Shown here: one piece after another, positions 17,301 to 25,382 of the stretch
Layout: each line of letters begins with the position of its first letter
How positions within the stretch are numbered: the stretch's first letter is position 1
Source of the DNA: Chitinophagales bacterium
GTDB lineage: Bacteria; Bacteroidota; Bacteroidia; Chitinophagales; Chitinophagaceae
NCBI GenBank assembly: GCA_017303455.1
Contig: JAFLBM010000004.1
Coordinates: forward strand, 62,001 to 126,000
Direction of reading: 5' to 3'
Length of the DNA stretch: 64,000 bases
Made by a program: the position numbers and the translations under genes
Notes under the pieces: model-generated
Database searches by the model: none
The model's input: only the letters and a program-made list of their open reading frames with translations
Told to the model about the DNA's origin: nothing

Positions 17301-19449
17301 TGGCCTTTAATGATTCCAGCGCCAATTTCTCCTGGGTTATATCAGATATTGTTCCCAAATAACCGGTCAATATTCCTTCATTATCATATAAGGGAACAGC
17401 TCTGCCACTTACCCAGCGGGTAATACCCTCTTTATTGATAAGCCTGTATTCTGAAATCGACTCACTATGAACAGTTACTTTATCATACCAGTTTCGGAGC
17501 AGCATATCCCTGTCTTCGGGATGAACGGCTGTTGTCCAGCCTTCACCCATCACTTCATCAAACGTAAGCCCCGAATACTCCATCCATTTTTCATTTACAT
17601 ACGTGGTTTGACCTTCTGCATCTGTCTGGAAAATACCAACAGGTGTATTATCGGCAAGTGTCCTGAACCGAAGTTCACTATCCCTTAATGCTTTTTCTGC
17701 TTTTGTTTTTTCGGTCACATCCCGGATAACTGCCATCACATTTCCATCAGGCAGTATTTTAGAGCTGATATCCATGGTCAATACCCGCTTGTCCTTTGTC
17801 TGAATTCTCCGCCTGTTATGAGTGGTTTTTCCGGAATTAAGTTCATCAAAAGGCAGTGGTTGCAATGCCAGGTCTTCTTTGAATAACAGGTCGGCTACAT
17901 TCATGTTTTTCAGTTCGCCTTTCGAAAAGCCTGAATAATCTGTTGCGGCCTGGTTTATTTCAAGTATATCACCCTTCAAATCATGAATAACGATTGTATC
18001 ACTGGCCCTTTCGAACAGGTTCCGGTACCTGTCTTCCGATTGCTTTAATTCCTCCCTTGCTTCAAATAATGGCGTTACATCCGTCATGGAGCCAATCATC
18101 TTGTATGCTTTTCCTTCCGCATTCCGAAGGATATAGCAGCGGTCATAGATATTCAGGTATGACCCATCTGATTTTGCAAATTTGTATTCCTCTTTCCAGG
18201 TAGTTTCTGCTGTTGACTCAATTGTTTTATTAATGCTGTTAATAACTCTTTCCTTATCGTCCGGATGAAGGAAATTTTCCCAACTCATATTATCTTGTTC
18301 GACAACTTCTTTCTCATATCCAAATTTCCTGTAAAAATTGTCATTCCACCATAATGTTCCTTTTTGAAGATCCACTTCCCACAAAACATCATTCGTTGCA
18401 TTCGCTGCAGCATTAAACCGTTCAATGGATTGTGCCAGGCTGAGTTCTGTTTTCTTTTTATCGGTAATATCCCTGAAATGAATAGACAACCCGCCAGAAG
18501 AGGGGTAAATATGATTTTCGAACCACTTATTATATTCCTGGTAATAAGCCTCTATAAAATGATACTGTTGTTTTTCCATGGCAGCATGATAGGCCCTGTA
18601 AAATTCATTACCAACTGCATCGGGGTATAAGTCCCACATACTTCTGCCTAATAGTTCTGCAGGCTGACGTCCTATCAGTTCTGACGCCTCATTGTTAATA
18701 TAGACATACCGCCATTCTTTATCCAGGGCAATGAAGCCGTCACTGATCCGGTCAAGTATATCCCGGAATGCGATTGTTTTTTCCTGCACCTGGCTGGTCA
18801 GTTCCTGGTGAAGCCTGTTTCGTATATCCCGCCGGATGAACAGAAAAAAAGTAAGCAGGAACAGAAAAAACAATGATCCTAAGATGAAAAAGAGAATGGT
18901 CGTTTGGCGGGCCGTTTCTTTTCGATGACTGGTGTATTGATTAAGTTTCTCCCTGTCTTCGCTCTCAATTTTCTCAATTTTTTTCCTGATAGCATCCATC
19001 AATTTTTTACCTTCTGCGGATTGTATCCGTTCCTCTGCACGGTTCAGTCCATGTGTTTCGCCTATATCCACAGTTATTTTCGCAAATGCCACCTTACCTG
19101 CAACTAAATCCAGCAATTGACGGATGTCTTTTTTTCTTTCTTCATCTTTAATCCCTAATGCCAGTATTGAGAGAGAATCTTTTGCTAATTTTTCCAACCC
19201 GGACAAATACGGTTCCAGGAATTCCTCATCGCCTGAAATAACATACCCCCGTTGCCCAGTTTCAATATTCTGCACATCATCAAACACACTCTCAATAACT
19301 CTCAGTGAGCGAAGAGTTTCTTCTTCCTGCTGTGCATTCCGCTCCCCTTTCTGCATATTTATGTAAGTATACACAGCAAAAAAAGAAATAATGGCTAATG
19401 CAACGATATAGCCAATAAGAATTGTCCGCCGGATGGAGAATGGAGTCAT
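14368..19449 (-). CDS. Very large CHASE3 multi-PAS sensor histidine kinase
   Basis: 1693 residues from the ATG at 19449; the longer frame opens at a TTG. A first membrane helix (ILIGYIVALAIISFFAVYTY) is followed by a CHASE3-like sensor with RVIESVFDDVQNIETGQRGYV and a second helix rich in Phe/Leu near residue 195. Ten PAS units follow, each opening with a recognisable line such as RYRNLFERASDTIVIHD, RFRTLADNTPVGIFQTD or KYKLLFESNPQPMWMFD, most closing with a PAC-type IRDITERKKAE. The kinase core is HisKA_3 type (IAREIHDELGQQLTVLKMD, near residue 1495) and an ATPase domain ending EDNGKGFDM. A NarL-type regulator follows at 15 bases. Confidence 0.9.
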   Translation of the reverse strand: MTPFSIRRTILIGYIVALAIISFFAVYTYINMQKGERNAQQEEETLRSLRVIESVFDDVQNIETGQRGYVISGDEEFLEPYLSGLEKLAKDSLSILALGIKDEERKKDIRQLLDLVAGKVAFAKITVDIGETHGLNRAEERIQSAEGKKLMDAIRKKIEKIESEDREKLNQYTSHRKETARQTTILFFILGSLFFLFLLTFFLFIRRDIRNRLHQELTSQVQEKTIAFRDILDRISDGFIALDKEWRYVYINNEASELIGRQPAELLGRSMWDLYPDAVGNEFYRAYHAAMEKQQYHFIEAYYQEYNKWFENHIYPSSGGLSIHFRDITDKKKTELSLAQSIERFNAAANATNDVLWEVDLQKGTLWWNDNFYRKFGYEKEVVEQDNMSWENFLHPDDKERVINSINKTIESTAETTWKEEYKFAKSDGSYLNIYDRCYILRNAEGKAYKMIGSMTDVTPLFEAREELKQSEDRYRNLFERASDTIVIHDLKGDILEINQAATDYSGFSKGELKNMNVADLLFKEDLALQPLPFDELNSGKTTHNRRRIQTKDKRVLTMDISSKILPDGNVMAVIRDVTEKTKAEKALRDSELRFRTLADNTPVGIFQTDAEGQTTYVNEKWMEYSGLTFDEVMGEGWTTAVHPEDRDMLLRNWYDKVTVHSESISEYRLINKEGITRWVSGRAVPLYDNEGILTGYLGTISDITQEKLALESLKASEEKYRTLVEQATDGIFIADSDGRFIVVNSSGCGMTQYSMEEILGKTIYDLVDPEELKQNPFHFSEMNSTKGVIVEGKMKRKDGVLVDIEVNAKFLSDNRFLAFIRDITERKKAEAAMKASEETRRLIMNSALDAIICMDTGGFITVWTKQAEKIFGWTEEEMIGTQLSDSIIPEQYRKMHQDGLKRYLDTGHGPVLNRMIEINGLNKKGQEFPVELSIVHVLQGDIQFFCAYIRDITERKKTEDEIVKSRKQFQNLVENISGVYWVNNLDQQQTLYVSPSYETVWGRACRDLYRNPADFINAIHPEDRNELYKAYENIADTLKTRISYRIVRPDREIRWITARTNVIIDNNGQKIEYGYAEDVTEQRKAEENIIKANERFRLIARTTNEAIWEMDLQTGQAWGNDAHQYLYGLTIKDAVPSHEDWIKRIHPDDREETLRSYRDTFSSKESTWIAEYRFYTEKEELINIYDRTYIVRNEAGEPIRMMGSMMNITERKKAEEEIVKARDMADKLIDALPGVFYFYDEKGKFIRWNRQLEIVTGYSAKEISGMHPVDLFPAEEKEYINKRIEGVFETGSNDAEANFLTKSGEEIPYYFKAVLMNYEGKPCLLGSGIDITERKKAEEQVRASEQKYKLLFESNPQPMWMFDLPAYNIIDVNDAAAKQYGYSRKEFLSLRASDLRPAEDVEQFMKYLNTNFREGVHYAGAWRHKKKNGDIIYVDILSHDIIYEEKPVRLILANNITDKYIAEEKLKESYEAIRELTGHIQNIREEERSHIAREIHDELGQQLTVLKMDVSWLNKKMGHSNEIVTNKLKSLAEMIDGTVKTVRRISSELRPSLLDDLGLVAAMDWHLKEFGRRSGIETVFNEPEHDLPVPEKFKTGLYRIFQESLTNVARHSGATLVKVVLEEKENYLMLSIEDNGKGFDMQETKDRRTLGILGMKERSMMMGGIYEISSLPGKGTIITVSVPVKTTLKEQA

Positions 19450-19517
19450 GCTTGCCGGAATTTTGCCAGGATCGGTCCACAATCAAAATACAGGTAAATA
19501 TAACCCTTAACACTTCA

Positions 19518-20156
19518 TTACAGGCCCTGTGCGTTGATAAAATTGACCAGGGCTGCAGTGTTTCTCAGATTAAGTTTTTTCAGGATATTATACCTGTGTA
19601 CCTCCACAGTTTTCAGGGAGATATCCAATTGCAGTGCGATCTCTTTGGATGAAAGACCTTCCTTGATCAATTGTATGATATCTAATTCCCGCCTGGATAA
19701 ATTATTCATATCCATTGATGCAGGGGTGCCCTCATCAAGCTCCTGCTGGGCCAGGATATTTTTCACTTCATCGCAGATATATTTTCTTCCGTCATGAACT
19801 TCCAGGATCGCTGATATCATTTCATCCTTGGGTGAATTTTTGGTAACATACCCCATAGCCCCCAATTGCAACATACGCTTGGCATAAGCAGGCATAGAAT
19901 GCATAGACACTCCAATTACTTTGGAACCAGGTGAAAATCTCCTGATCTGTTTGGTAGCATCAAACCCATTCACGGGGCTCATATTAACATCCATCAACAC
20001 TATATCCGGTTTCTTACTTTTGGCCAGTTCAATGGCATCTTCACCACTGCTTGTTTCTGCCACTACTTCAAAACGGGGGTCGCTGTTTAATATAAAAGAC
20101 CAGGAATCCCTGATCAGACGATGATCGTCTACTAAAAGGATGGTTATCTTACTCAT
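19518..20156 (-). CDS. NarL/LuxR-family response regulator
   Basis: 212 residues. The receiver shows LLVDDHRLIRDSW, phospho-Asp in DIVLMDVNMSPVNG and the Lys in AMGYVTKNSPKDEM. The output helix-turn-helix begins LSRRELDIIQLIKEGLSSKEIA and reads LDISLKTVEVHRYNIL, the classical NarL/FixJ wording. This differs from the STYR variant in paralogues A and B, so it is a separate lineage. It lies 68 bases upstream of the giant kinase on the same strand. The 238 bases between it and the tmRNA hold no recognisable gene. Confidence 0.88.
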   Translation of the reverse strand: MSKITILLVDDHRLIRDSWSFILNSDPRFEVVAETSSGEDAIELAKSKKPDIVLMDVNMSPVNGFDATKQIRRFSPGSKVIGVSMHSMPAYAKRMLQLGAMGYVTKNSPKDEMISAILEVHDGRKYICDEVKNILAQQELDEGTPASMDMNNLSRRELDIIQLIKEGLSSKEIALQLDISLKTVEVHRYNILKKLNLRNTAALVNFINAQGL

Positions 20157-20394
20157 ACGGATATGTGGTTTTTCTGGTTCGTAATAAGGTTTAATGAGTA
20201 TAAATTACTAAAAAAACCTTAGTGTATTATGCAAAAGAACCCAAGAATTGGGCAGTAAAAAAAAATTAATACTTAAAATAAGTAAATACCCTTACGTACC
20301 TCGTTGTCCTTTTCGAACGGAAACGTTTGCCAGGCGGCACCGGGTTTTCCGTATAAAGAATAAAGACTATGTTTTTACCAGGTAAATTCACGAT

Positions 20395-20765
20395 TGGTGG
20401 AGGTGACCGGATTCGAACCGGTGTCCAAACATATTCTTCAAAAGCTTTCTACATGCTTATTTGTTCATTAGTTGTCGGGAAAATACAGGGGAACAACAAA
20501 CCAATATCTTCCTTAGCTGGATGGTCTTAAGCAATCAGCACAGCCTTTGATTGCAGCATCCTGTTTTGTTTTAAGTCGGCGGCGGGGCCTGGAAACAAGC
20601 GAACCTGCCCGGCGGCCCTAATGACTACTTAATCACTGATTAGGCAGCCATGGCATACTGAGTATTGCCATTTATAGTTTGCGTATTCAGATTAACGGGC
20701 TAATTACGCAACGCCCGGCATGCTTACACTTTCAAAGATCTACGCTGTCAAAACCATACACCCCC
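20395..20765 (-). ncRNA. ssrA: Transfer-messenger RNA (tmRNA)
   Basis: 371 bases on the minus strand. The 5' end GGGGGTG pairs over 7 bp with the 3' CACCTCC (one G-U), followed by A and an encoded CCA at 20395. The T arm reads CCGGTTCGAATCCGG, and the 5' side continues TATGGTTTTGACAGC, as in tmRNA D-loop regions. The tag frame, complement of 20643-20669 with the stop at 20640-20642, encodes GNTQYAMAA. This matches the Bacteroidota pattern GxxxYA(M/L)AA and shows the degradation tag added to stalled proteins. It frees ribosomes with SmpB. Confidence 0.95.
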
Positions 20766-20874
20766 ATTCCGGCAAGCCGGACAGCAAATTTAGCGATTTT
20801 GAACTTCATTTGTATTCTTTATCCCGGCCGGTTTTGAAACAATTCATAAACAGGGAATGAATTAGTTTTAGCCC

Positions 20875-22677
20875 ATGAAAGACAGGATCCCAAAGGAAAT
20901 ATATATTGGTACTATAAGAAGGCTAAATGACCAGCTTGATCAACTAAATAAAAAGAAAGCGACACTTGCCTGGCTGAGACTGATCAGTTTCCTTACAGCC
21001 TTTTTATTGCTATGGCTGTTATGGCCAAAAGGCCTGGTTGTTGCCCTGCCTGCTTTTGTTATTGTATTTGCAGGTTTTCTTTTTATTGTATCCAAAGACC
21101 TCGCTAACAAAGCTGCTATTGATAACACCCTATTGTTGCTGCGGATCAATCAAGAAGAACTTTCCTTCCTCGAACATCAATTCACACAATTCCCGGATGG
21201 CAGCCACCTGCAGCCGGAATTACATCCTTATGCCAACGACCTGGATATATTCGGAAGAGCCTCTCTTTATCAATATATCAACCGTACCACATCCCAGCAA
21301 GGCAACCGCTTACTGGCATCATGGCTATTAACCCCGGCCACCACAACAGTTATCAAAGAACGGCAGGAAGCTGCAAAAGAACTGGCACCGCAACAAGAAT
21401 GGCGGCAGCAGTTACAAGCTTATGGTTTATCCAAACAACTTACAGTAAAGACTGAAGAAAATATCAGTAGCTGGCTGCAGGAAGAGAATCATTTTATTAA
21501 TGCCCTTCATTGGAAGATTCTCCGTTTCCTGTTACCTGCACTAAGCATCAGTTGCCTGGTATTATATCTTAACGATACAATTCCGGAACAGCCGTTTTAT
21601 ACACTGATGCTGTTATTCCTGGCAACTGCTCTGGGAATTTCCAAAAAGATCATGCCTGCCTGGACTAAACTCGGCAAGATCACTGCTGAACTGGAAACTC
21701 TATCTGACAGTATTGGCCTGGTTGAAAAGCATTCGTTTGAAAGCCCTTTACTGCAACAACTTAAAAGAACATTTAGCCCGGCTAACGATCAAACTGCCTC
21801 TTCAAATATCAGGGCTTTAAAAAAGATACTTGACCGGCTTGATTACCGTCTGAATCCAATCGTATTCATCCCGCTGAGTATATTTCTTTGCTGGGACCTG
21901 CAGCAAATATTCGCTTTGGAAAAATGGAAGAAAAAAAATCAGCATCAACTGAATAACTGGTTTTCTTCGCTTGCACAGTTAGAGGTACTGTCAACATCAG
22001 GAAATATATCATTCAATCACCCGGAATGGTGTTTTGCTGAACTGACAACTGAAGAAACAATTTTTAAAGGAGAAGAGATTGGCCACCCGCTGATACCTGC
22101 GGGTAAACGAATCAATAATTCTTTTGCCACGACCGGGATCAATAAGATAAGCCTGATCACGGGTTCTAATATGGCGGGTAAAAGCACATTCCTGAGAAGT
22201 ACCGGTATCAATATTGTTCTGGCCATGATGGGAGCCCCTGTTTGTGCAAGATCGCTTACCCTCTCACCCATGAAAGTGATGAGCAGTATGCGGATCAGTG
22301 ATAACCTGGAAGAAAGCACTTCCACTTTTTATGCAGAACTCAAAAAACTGAAAGAAGTAATTGAAGCGGTGAATAAAAATGAAAAAGTGTTTTTATTACT
22401 CGACGAAATACTCAGGGGCACCAATTCTGCCGACCGGCATGCCGGCTCTAAAGCCCTTATCAAACAACTCATACATCATAAAGCCGTGGGCATGGTGGCC
22501 ACGCATGACCTGGAACTGGCCAAACTGGAAAAAGAGTATCCTGAAAATATTCACAACTACCATTTCGATGTGCAGGTAGCCAATGATGAATTATTCTTCG
22601 ACTATAAATTAAAAGAAGGCGTTTGCCAGAGCATGAACGCCTCCATTTTAATGAAGAAGATTGGTATCGAATTATAA
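20875..22677 (+). CDS. Membrane-anchored MutS-family ATPase
   Basis: 600 residues. The C-terminal MutS domain V is intact: Walker A ITGSNMAGKSTFLRS, a signature EESTSTFYAELKKLKEV, Walker B VFLLLDEILRGTNSADR and VGMVATHDLELA. The mismatch-recognition (domain I) and connector regions of true MutS are missing. Instead the N-terminus has two membrane helices (FLTAFLLLWLLW, ALPAFVIVFAGFLFIV), another pair near residues 220-260 and one near 325. There is no Smr domain, so it is not MutS2. Its role is unknown; mismatch repair as such is unlikely. The gene ends one base before the convergent rseP stop. Confidence 0.85.
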   Translation: MKDRIPKEIYIGTIRRLNDQLDQLNKKKATLAWLRLISFLTAFLLLWLLWPKGLVVALPAFVIVFAGFLFIVSKDLANKAAIDNTLLLLRINQEELSFLEHQFTQFPDGSHLQPELHPYANDLDIFGRASLYQYINRTTSQQGNRLLASWLLTPATTTVIKERQEAAKELAPQQEWRQQLQAYGLSKQLTVKTEENISSWLQEENHFINALHWKILRFLLPALSISCLVLYLNDTIPEQPFYTLMLLFLATALGISKKIMPAWTKLGKITAELETLSDSIGLVEKHSFESPLLQQLKRTFSPANDQTASSNIRALKKILDRLDYRLNPIVFIPLSIFLCWDLQQIFALEKWKKKNQHQLNNWFSSLAQLEVLSTSGNISFNHPEWCFAELTTEETIFKGEEIGHPLIPAGKRINNSFATTGINKISLITGSNMAGKSTFLRSTGINIVLAMMGAPVCARSLTLSPMKVMSSMRISDNLEESTSTFYAELKKLKEVIEAVNKNEKVFLLLDEILRGTNSADRHAGSKALIKQLIHHKAVGMVATHDLELAKLEKEYPENIHNYHFDVQVANDELFFDYKLKEGVCQSMNASILMKKIGIEL

Positions 22678-22678
22678 T

Positions 22679-24055
22679 TTATCCTTTACCCCAGCCAAAC
22701 CAGTCATTACCGTTTGCATACAGCATCAGGAGTAATAACAAGACCATTCCCACCATTTGCGCATACTCCAGGAATTTCTCATTGGGTTTGCGGCGGGTGA
22801 TCATTTCATATAGAGTGAACATGACATGACCACCATCCAATGCCGGAATCGGCAATAAATTCATAAAGGCTAATATGATTGATAAGAAAGCAGTGATATT
22901 CCAGAAAGATTCCCAATCCCATTCTGTTGGGAAAACCGACCCAATGGCCTTAAAACCACCAACTGCCTTATACGCTTCTGTTTCAGGGTCAAGTATTAAT
23001 TTAAATTGATCAATATAATCTGTCAATTTCTCCCCTGTTTTTCTTATCCCCGCCGGGAAAGCCGGAAAGAACCCATATTTTTTTGTAGTTATAGTATATA
23101 TCCCAATACTATCATACTGTTTACCCGACAACCCGTTTATTCCTATCCTTCCGTTTGAAGTCACCTTGCTCACCAGGGTAATAGTATCAATACCACGTTG
23201 CACTTTTAAGTTAACAAAATTACTTTTATAATTTGCAAGAATGGTATTTATATCGTCCATGAATATAACTGGACGATCATTAACTTCAAATATTCTATCA
23301 AACTCTTTTAACCCAGCTTTCTTTCCAAATGCCGTATCTTTTTCCTCATATGCTCCAACAATAGCCGGTACCCTTACTGTAATCAATTGGCGTCTTTTAT
23401 CCTTTCGTTTTACCAGTTTACCAATAAGGCTTACCGGCAAATCAAGTTCCATGTTTTTACCTTCCCGCTCAACCAAAACTTTTCTTCCGCCAATAAGAAC
23501 TTTAGGTTGGATTTCTTCAAAATATTTCAACGAATCACCATTAACAGTAATTACTTTATCCCCATTTCTAAAACCCAACTCATACATTAATGAATCGGTA
23601 ATCCACATCCCATTCCTTGCACTTTTGATTGGAATATGCCTTTCTCCCCATATCATCAATACAAAAGCATAGATCGCAAAAGCCACCAGCACATTCATGA
23701 TGATACCTCCGAGCATGATGATGAGCCGTTGCCAGGCCGGTTTACTTCTGAATTCCCATTCCTTAGCCGGTTCTTTCATCGCTTCCTTGTCCATACTCTC
23801 ATCGATCATTCCCGATATTTTCACATAACCACCTAATGGCAACCAGCCAATACCATACACCGTATCGCCTACCTTTTTCTTTACCAATGCAAACCAGGGA
23901 TCAAAGAATAAAAAGAATTTCTCCACCCGGCATTTGAACCAGCGGGCAGTGATATAATGGCCGAATTCATGCAGCACAATAAGTATAGATAGAGCCAGCA
24001 GCAGTTGTCCTGCCTGCAGACCTACATTGGCCCAATTAATAGCTAATAGATTCAT
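22679..24055 (-). CDS. rseP: Site-2 membrane metalloprotease, RseP/M50 family
   Basis: 458 residues. The Zn-binding HEFGHY motif lies in the first membrane helix (LLLALSILIVLHEFGHYI), the third ligand in PIPALDGGHVMF near the C-terminus, and GWLPLGGYVKISGM between them is the usual beta-hairpin. PDZ-like domains fill residues about 150-330. It cuts membrane-embedded substrates such as anti-sigma factors in envelope stress signalling. It follows dxr on the same strand, the neighbourhood found in many bacteria. Confidence 0.92.
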   Translation of the reverse strand: MNLLAINWANVGLQAGQLLLALSILIVLHEFGHYITARWFKCRVEKFFLFFDPWFALVKKKVGDTVYGIGWLPLGGYVKISGMIDESMDKEAMKEPAKEWEFRSKPAWQRLIIMLGGIIMNVLVAFAIYAFVLMIWGERHIPIKSARNGMWITDSLMYELGFRNGDKVITVNGDSLKYFEEIQPKVLIGGRKVLVEREGKNMELDLPVSLIGKLVKRKDKRRQLITVRVPAIVGAYEEKDTAFGKKAGLKEFDRIFEVNDRPVIFMDDINTILANYKSNFVNLKVQRGIDTITLVSKVTSNGRIGINGLSGKQYDSIGIYTITTKKYGFFPAFPAGIRKTGEKLTDYIDQFKLILDPETEAYKAVGGFKAIGSVFPTEWDWESFWNITAFLSIILAFMNLLPIPALDGGHVMFTLYEMITRRKPNEKFLEYAQMVGMVLLLLLMLYANGNDWFGWGKG

Positions 24056-24075
24056 AGTTTAATTTCTAAAAACAA

Positions 24076-24114
24076 TCCCGCCGGCGGCGGGACTAAACCT
24101 TTTTATCGGTTTAG
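24076..24114. repeat. Two adjacent hairpins between dxr and rseP
   Basis: TCCCGCC-GGC-GGCGGGA (24076-24092) is a GC-rich 7-bp hairpin in an otherwise AT-rich gap. CTAAACC/GGTTTAG (24093-24099 with 24108-24114) forms a second one directly behind it. Neither has a T-tract on the minus strand, so it is not a clear terminator of dxr. It could be a dispersed palindromic repeat or an RNA-processing element. Confidence 0.45.
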
Positions 24115-24123
24115 GAGATGATA

Positions 24124-25335
24124 TTATAGTTTAATAATGTCGGCGGCAAAATTACGGGCCTCCCCGTCGCTTTCAAAATATTCCTCCAGTGTGGGCTTTT
24201 CGATAAAAGGGACTTTTTGCATCACTTTTTCGATCAGGTCGGTCATATCGAGGAAATTGATCCGGTTGCGGAGGAAAGCATAGACAGCAATTTCATTTGC
24301 TGCATTCATCACACAGGGCAGGTTTCCTCCCTTATTCAATGCTTCAATCGCAAGGGCAAGGTTCCTGAAAGTTCTGAGATCCGGTTCTTCAAAATTCAGG
24401 GTACTTACTTTCTTGAAATCATACCGCGGAAAGCTGTTCGGAATACGTTTAGGAAAAGCCATTGCATACTGGATAGGCAATTTCATATCCGGCAATCCCA
24501 TTTGTGCTTTGATACTTCCGTCTTCAAACTGCACCATACTGTGAATGATGCTTTGCGGATGCACCACCACCTGGATCTGCTCCGGCTTCAGGTTAAACAG
24601 CCATTTCGCTTCGATCATCTCCAGGCCTTTATTCATCAACGTAGCAGAATCAATAGTGATCTTGGCACCCATACTCCAGTTGGGGTGTTGCAGGGCATGT
24701 TCTCTTTTTACATTCACCAGGTAATTGGGCTTTCGTCCCAGGAAAGGACCTCCGGAGGCAGTGAGTATAACTTTCTCAATCCTGTTTCTTGTTTCCCCCA
24801 CCAGGCATTGAAAAATGGCTGAATGTTCTGAATCCACCGGGATCACGGGCACCCGGTGCTCCACTGCTTTCTTCATCACAATATCACCAGCCACTACTAA
24901 TGTTTCCTTATTTGCTAAAGCTATTGCTTTACCATTCTCAATCGCTTTTAAAGTTGGCTTCAATCCTGCATAACCAACAATACCGGCCAGCATCAGGTCG
25001 TAACAATCCATGGCCGCCACTTCTTCCAGGGCTTTTTCACCGGCAAAAACTTTTATGGTTGTTGTGGCCAGCGCTTGTTTAACAGCAGCATATTTTTTTT
25101 CATCCCCGATCACCACCATATTAGGATTGAACTGTAAAGCCTGCTGTATGAGCAACTCATCGTTATGATGTGCTGTCAGTACTTCAGCAGAAAATTTATC
25201 GGGGTTGGCTGCAATCACATCCAGGGCCTGTGTTCCGATGGAACCGGTGGAGCCAAAGATGGCGATGCGTTTTATGCCCCCAACCCCAGAAGGGGAGTAA
25301 ACTGAGTCCGTTTTACTATGCTGCTGTTCGTTCAT
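24124..25335 (-). CDS. dxr: 1-deoxy-D-xylulose 5-phosphate reductoisomerase
   Basis: 403 residues, the NADPH-dependent enzyme that makes MEP in the non-mevalonate isoprenoid pathway. The Rossmann motif is IAIFGSTGSIGTQALDVI, the metal-binding DSEHSAIFQCL is present, and SGGPFLGRK, MGAKITIDSATLMNKGLE and HPQSIIHSMVQFEDGS are family signatures. The first 20 residues precede the Rossmann fold and are Ser/Gly-rich; a shorter start is possible but no better ATG is seen before the fold. Upstream of rseP on the same strand. Confidence 0.96.
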   Translation of the reverse strand: MNEQQHSKTDSVYSPSGVGGIKRIAIFGSTGSIGTQALDVIAANPDKFSAEVLTAHHNDELLIQQALQFNPNMVVIGDEKKYAAVKQALATTTIKVFAGEKALEEVAAMDCYDLMLAGIVGYAGLKPTLKAIENGKAIALANKETLVVAGDIVMKKAVEHRVPVIPVDSEHSAIFQCLVGETRNRIEKVILTASGGPFLGRKPNYLVNVKREHALQHPNWSMGAKITIDSATLMNKGLEMIEAKWLFNLKPEQIQVVVHPQSIIHSMVQFEDGSIKAQMGLPDMKLPIQYAMAFPKRIPNSFPRYDFKKVSTLNFEEPDLRTFRNLALAIEALNKGGNLPCVMNAANEIAVYAFLRNRINFLDMTDLIEKVMQKVPFIEKPTLEEYFESDGEARNFAADIIKL

Positions 25336-25382
25336 GCAGGCGATTATAATTTTAAAAAAATTGTCTTTGTCAACAGGGCTGA

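Noticed and set aside
24076..24092. GC-rich hairpin as a dxr terminator
   Set aside because: No T-tract follows on the minus strand, and rseP comes next in the same direction.
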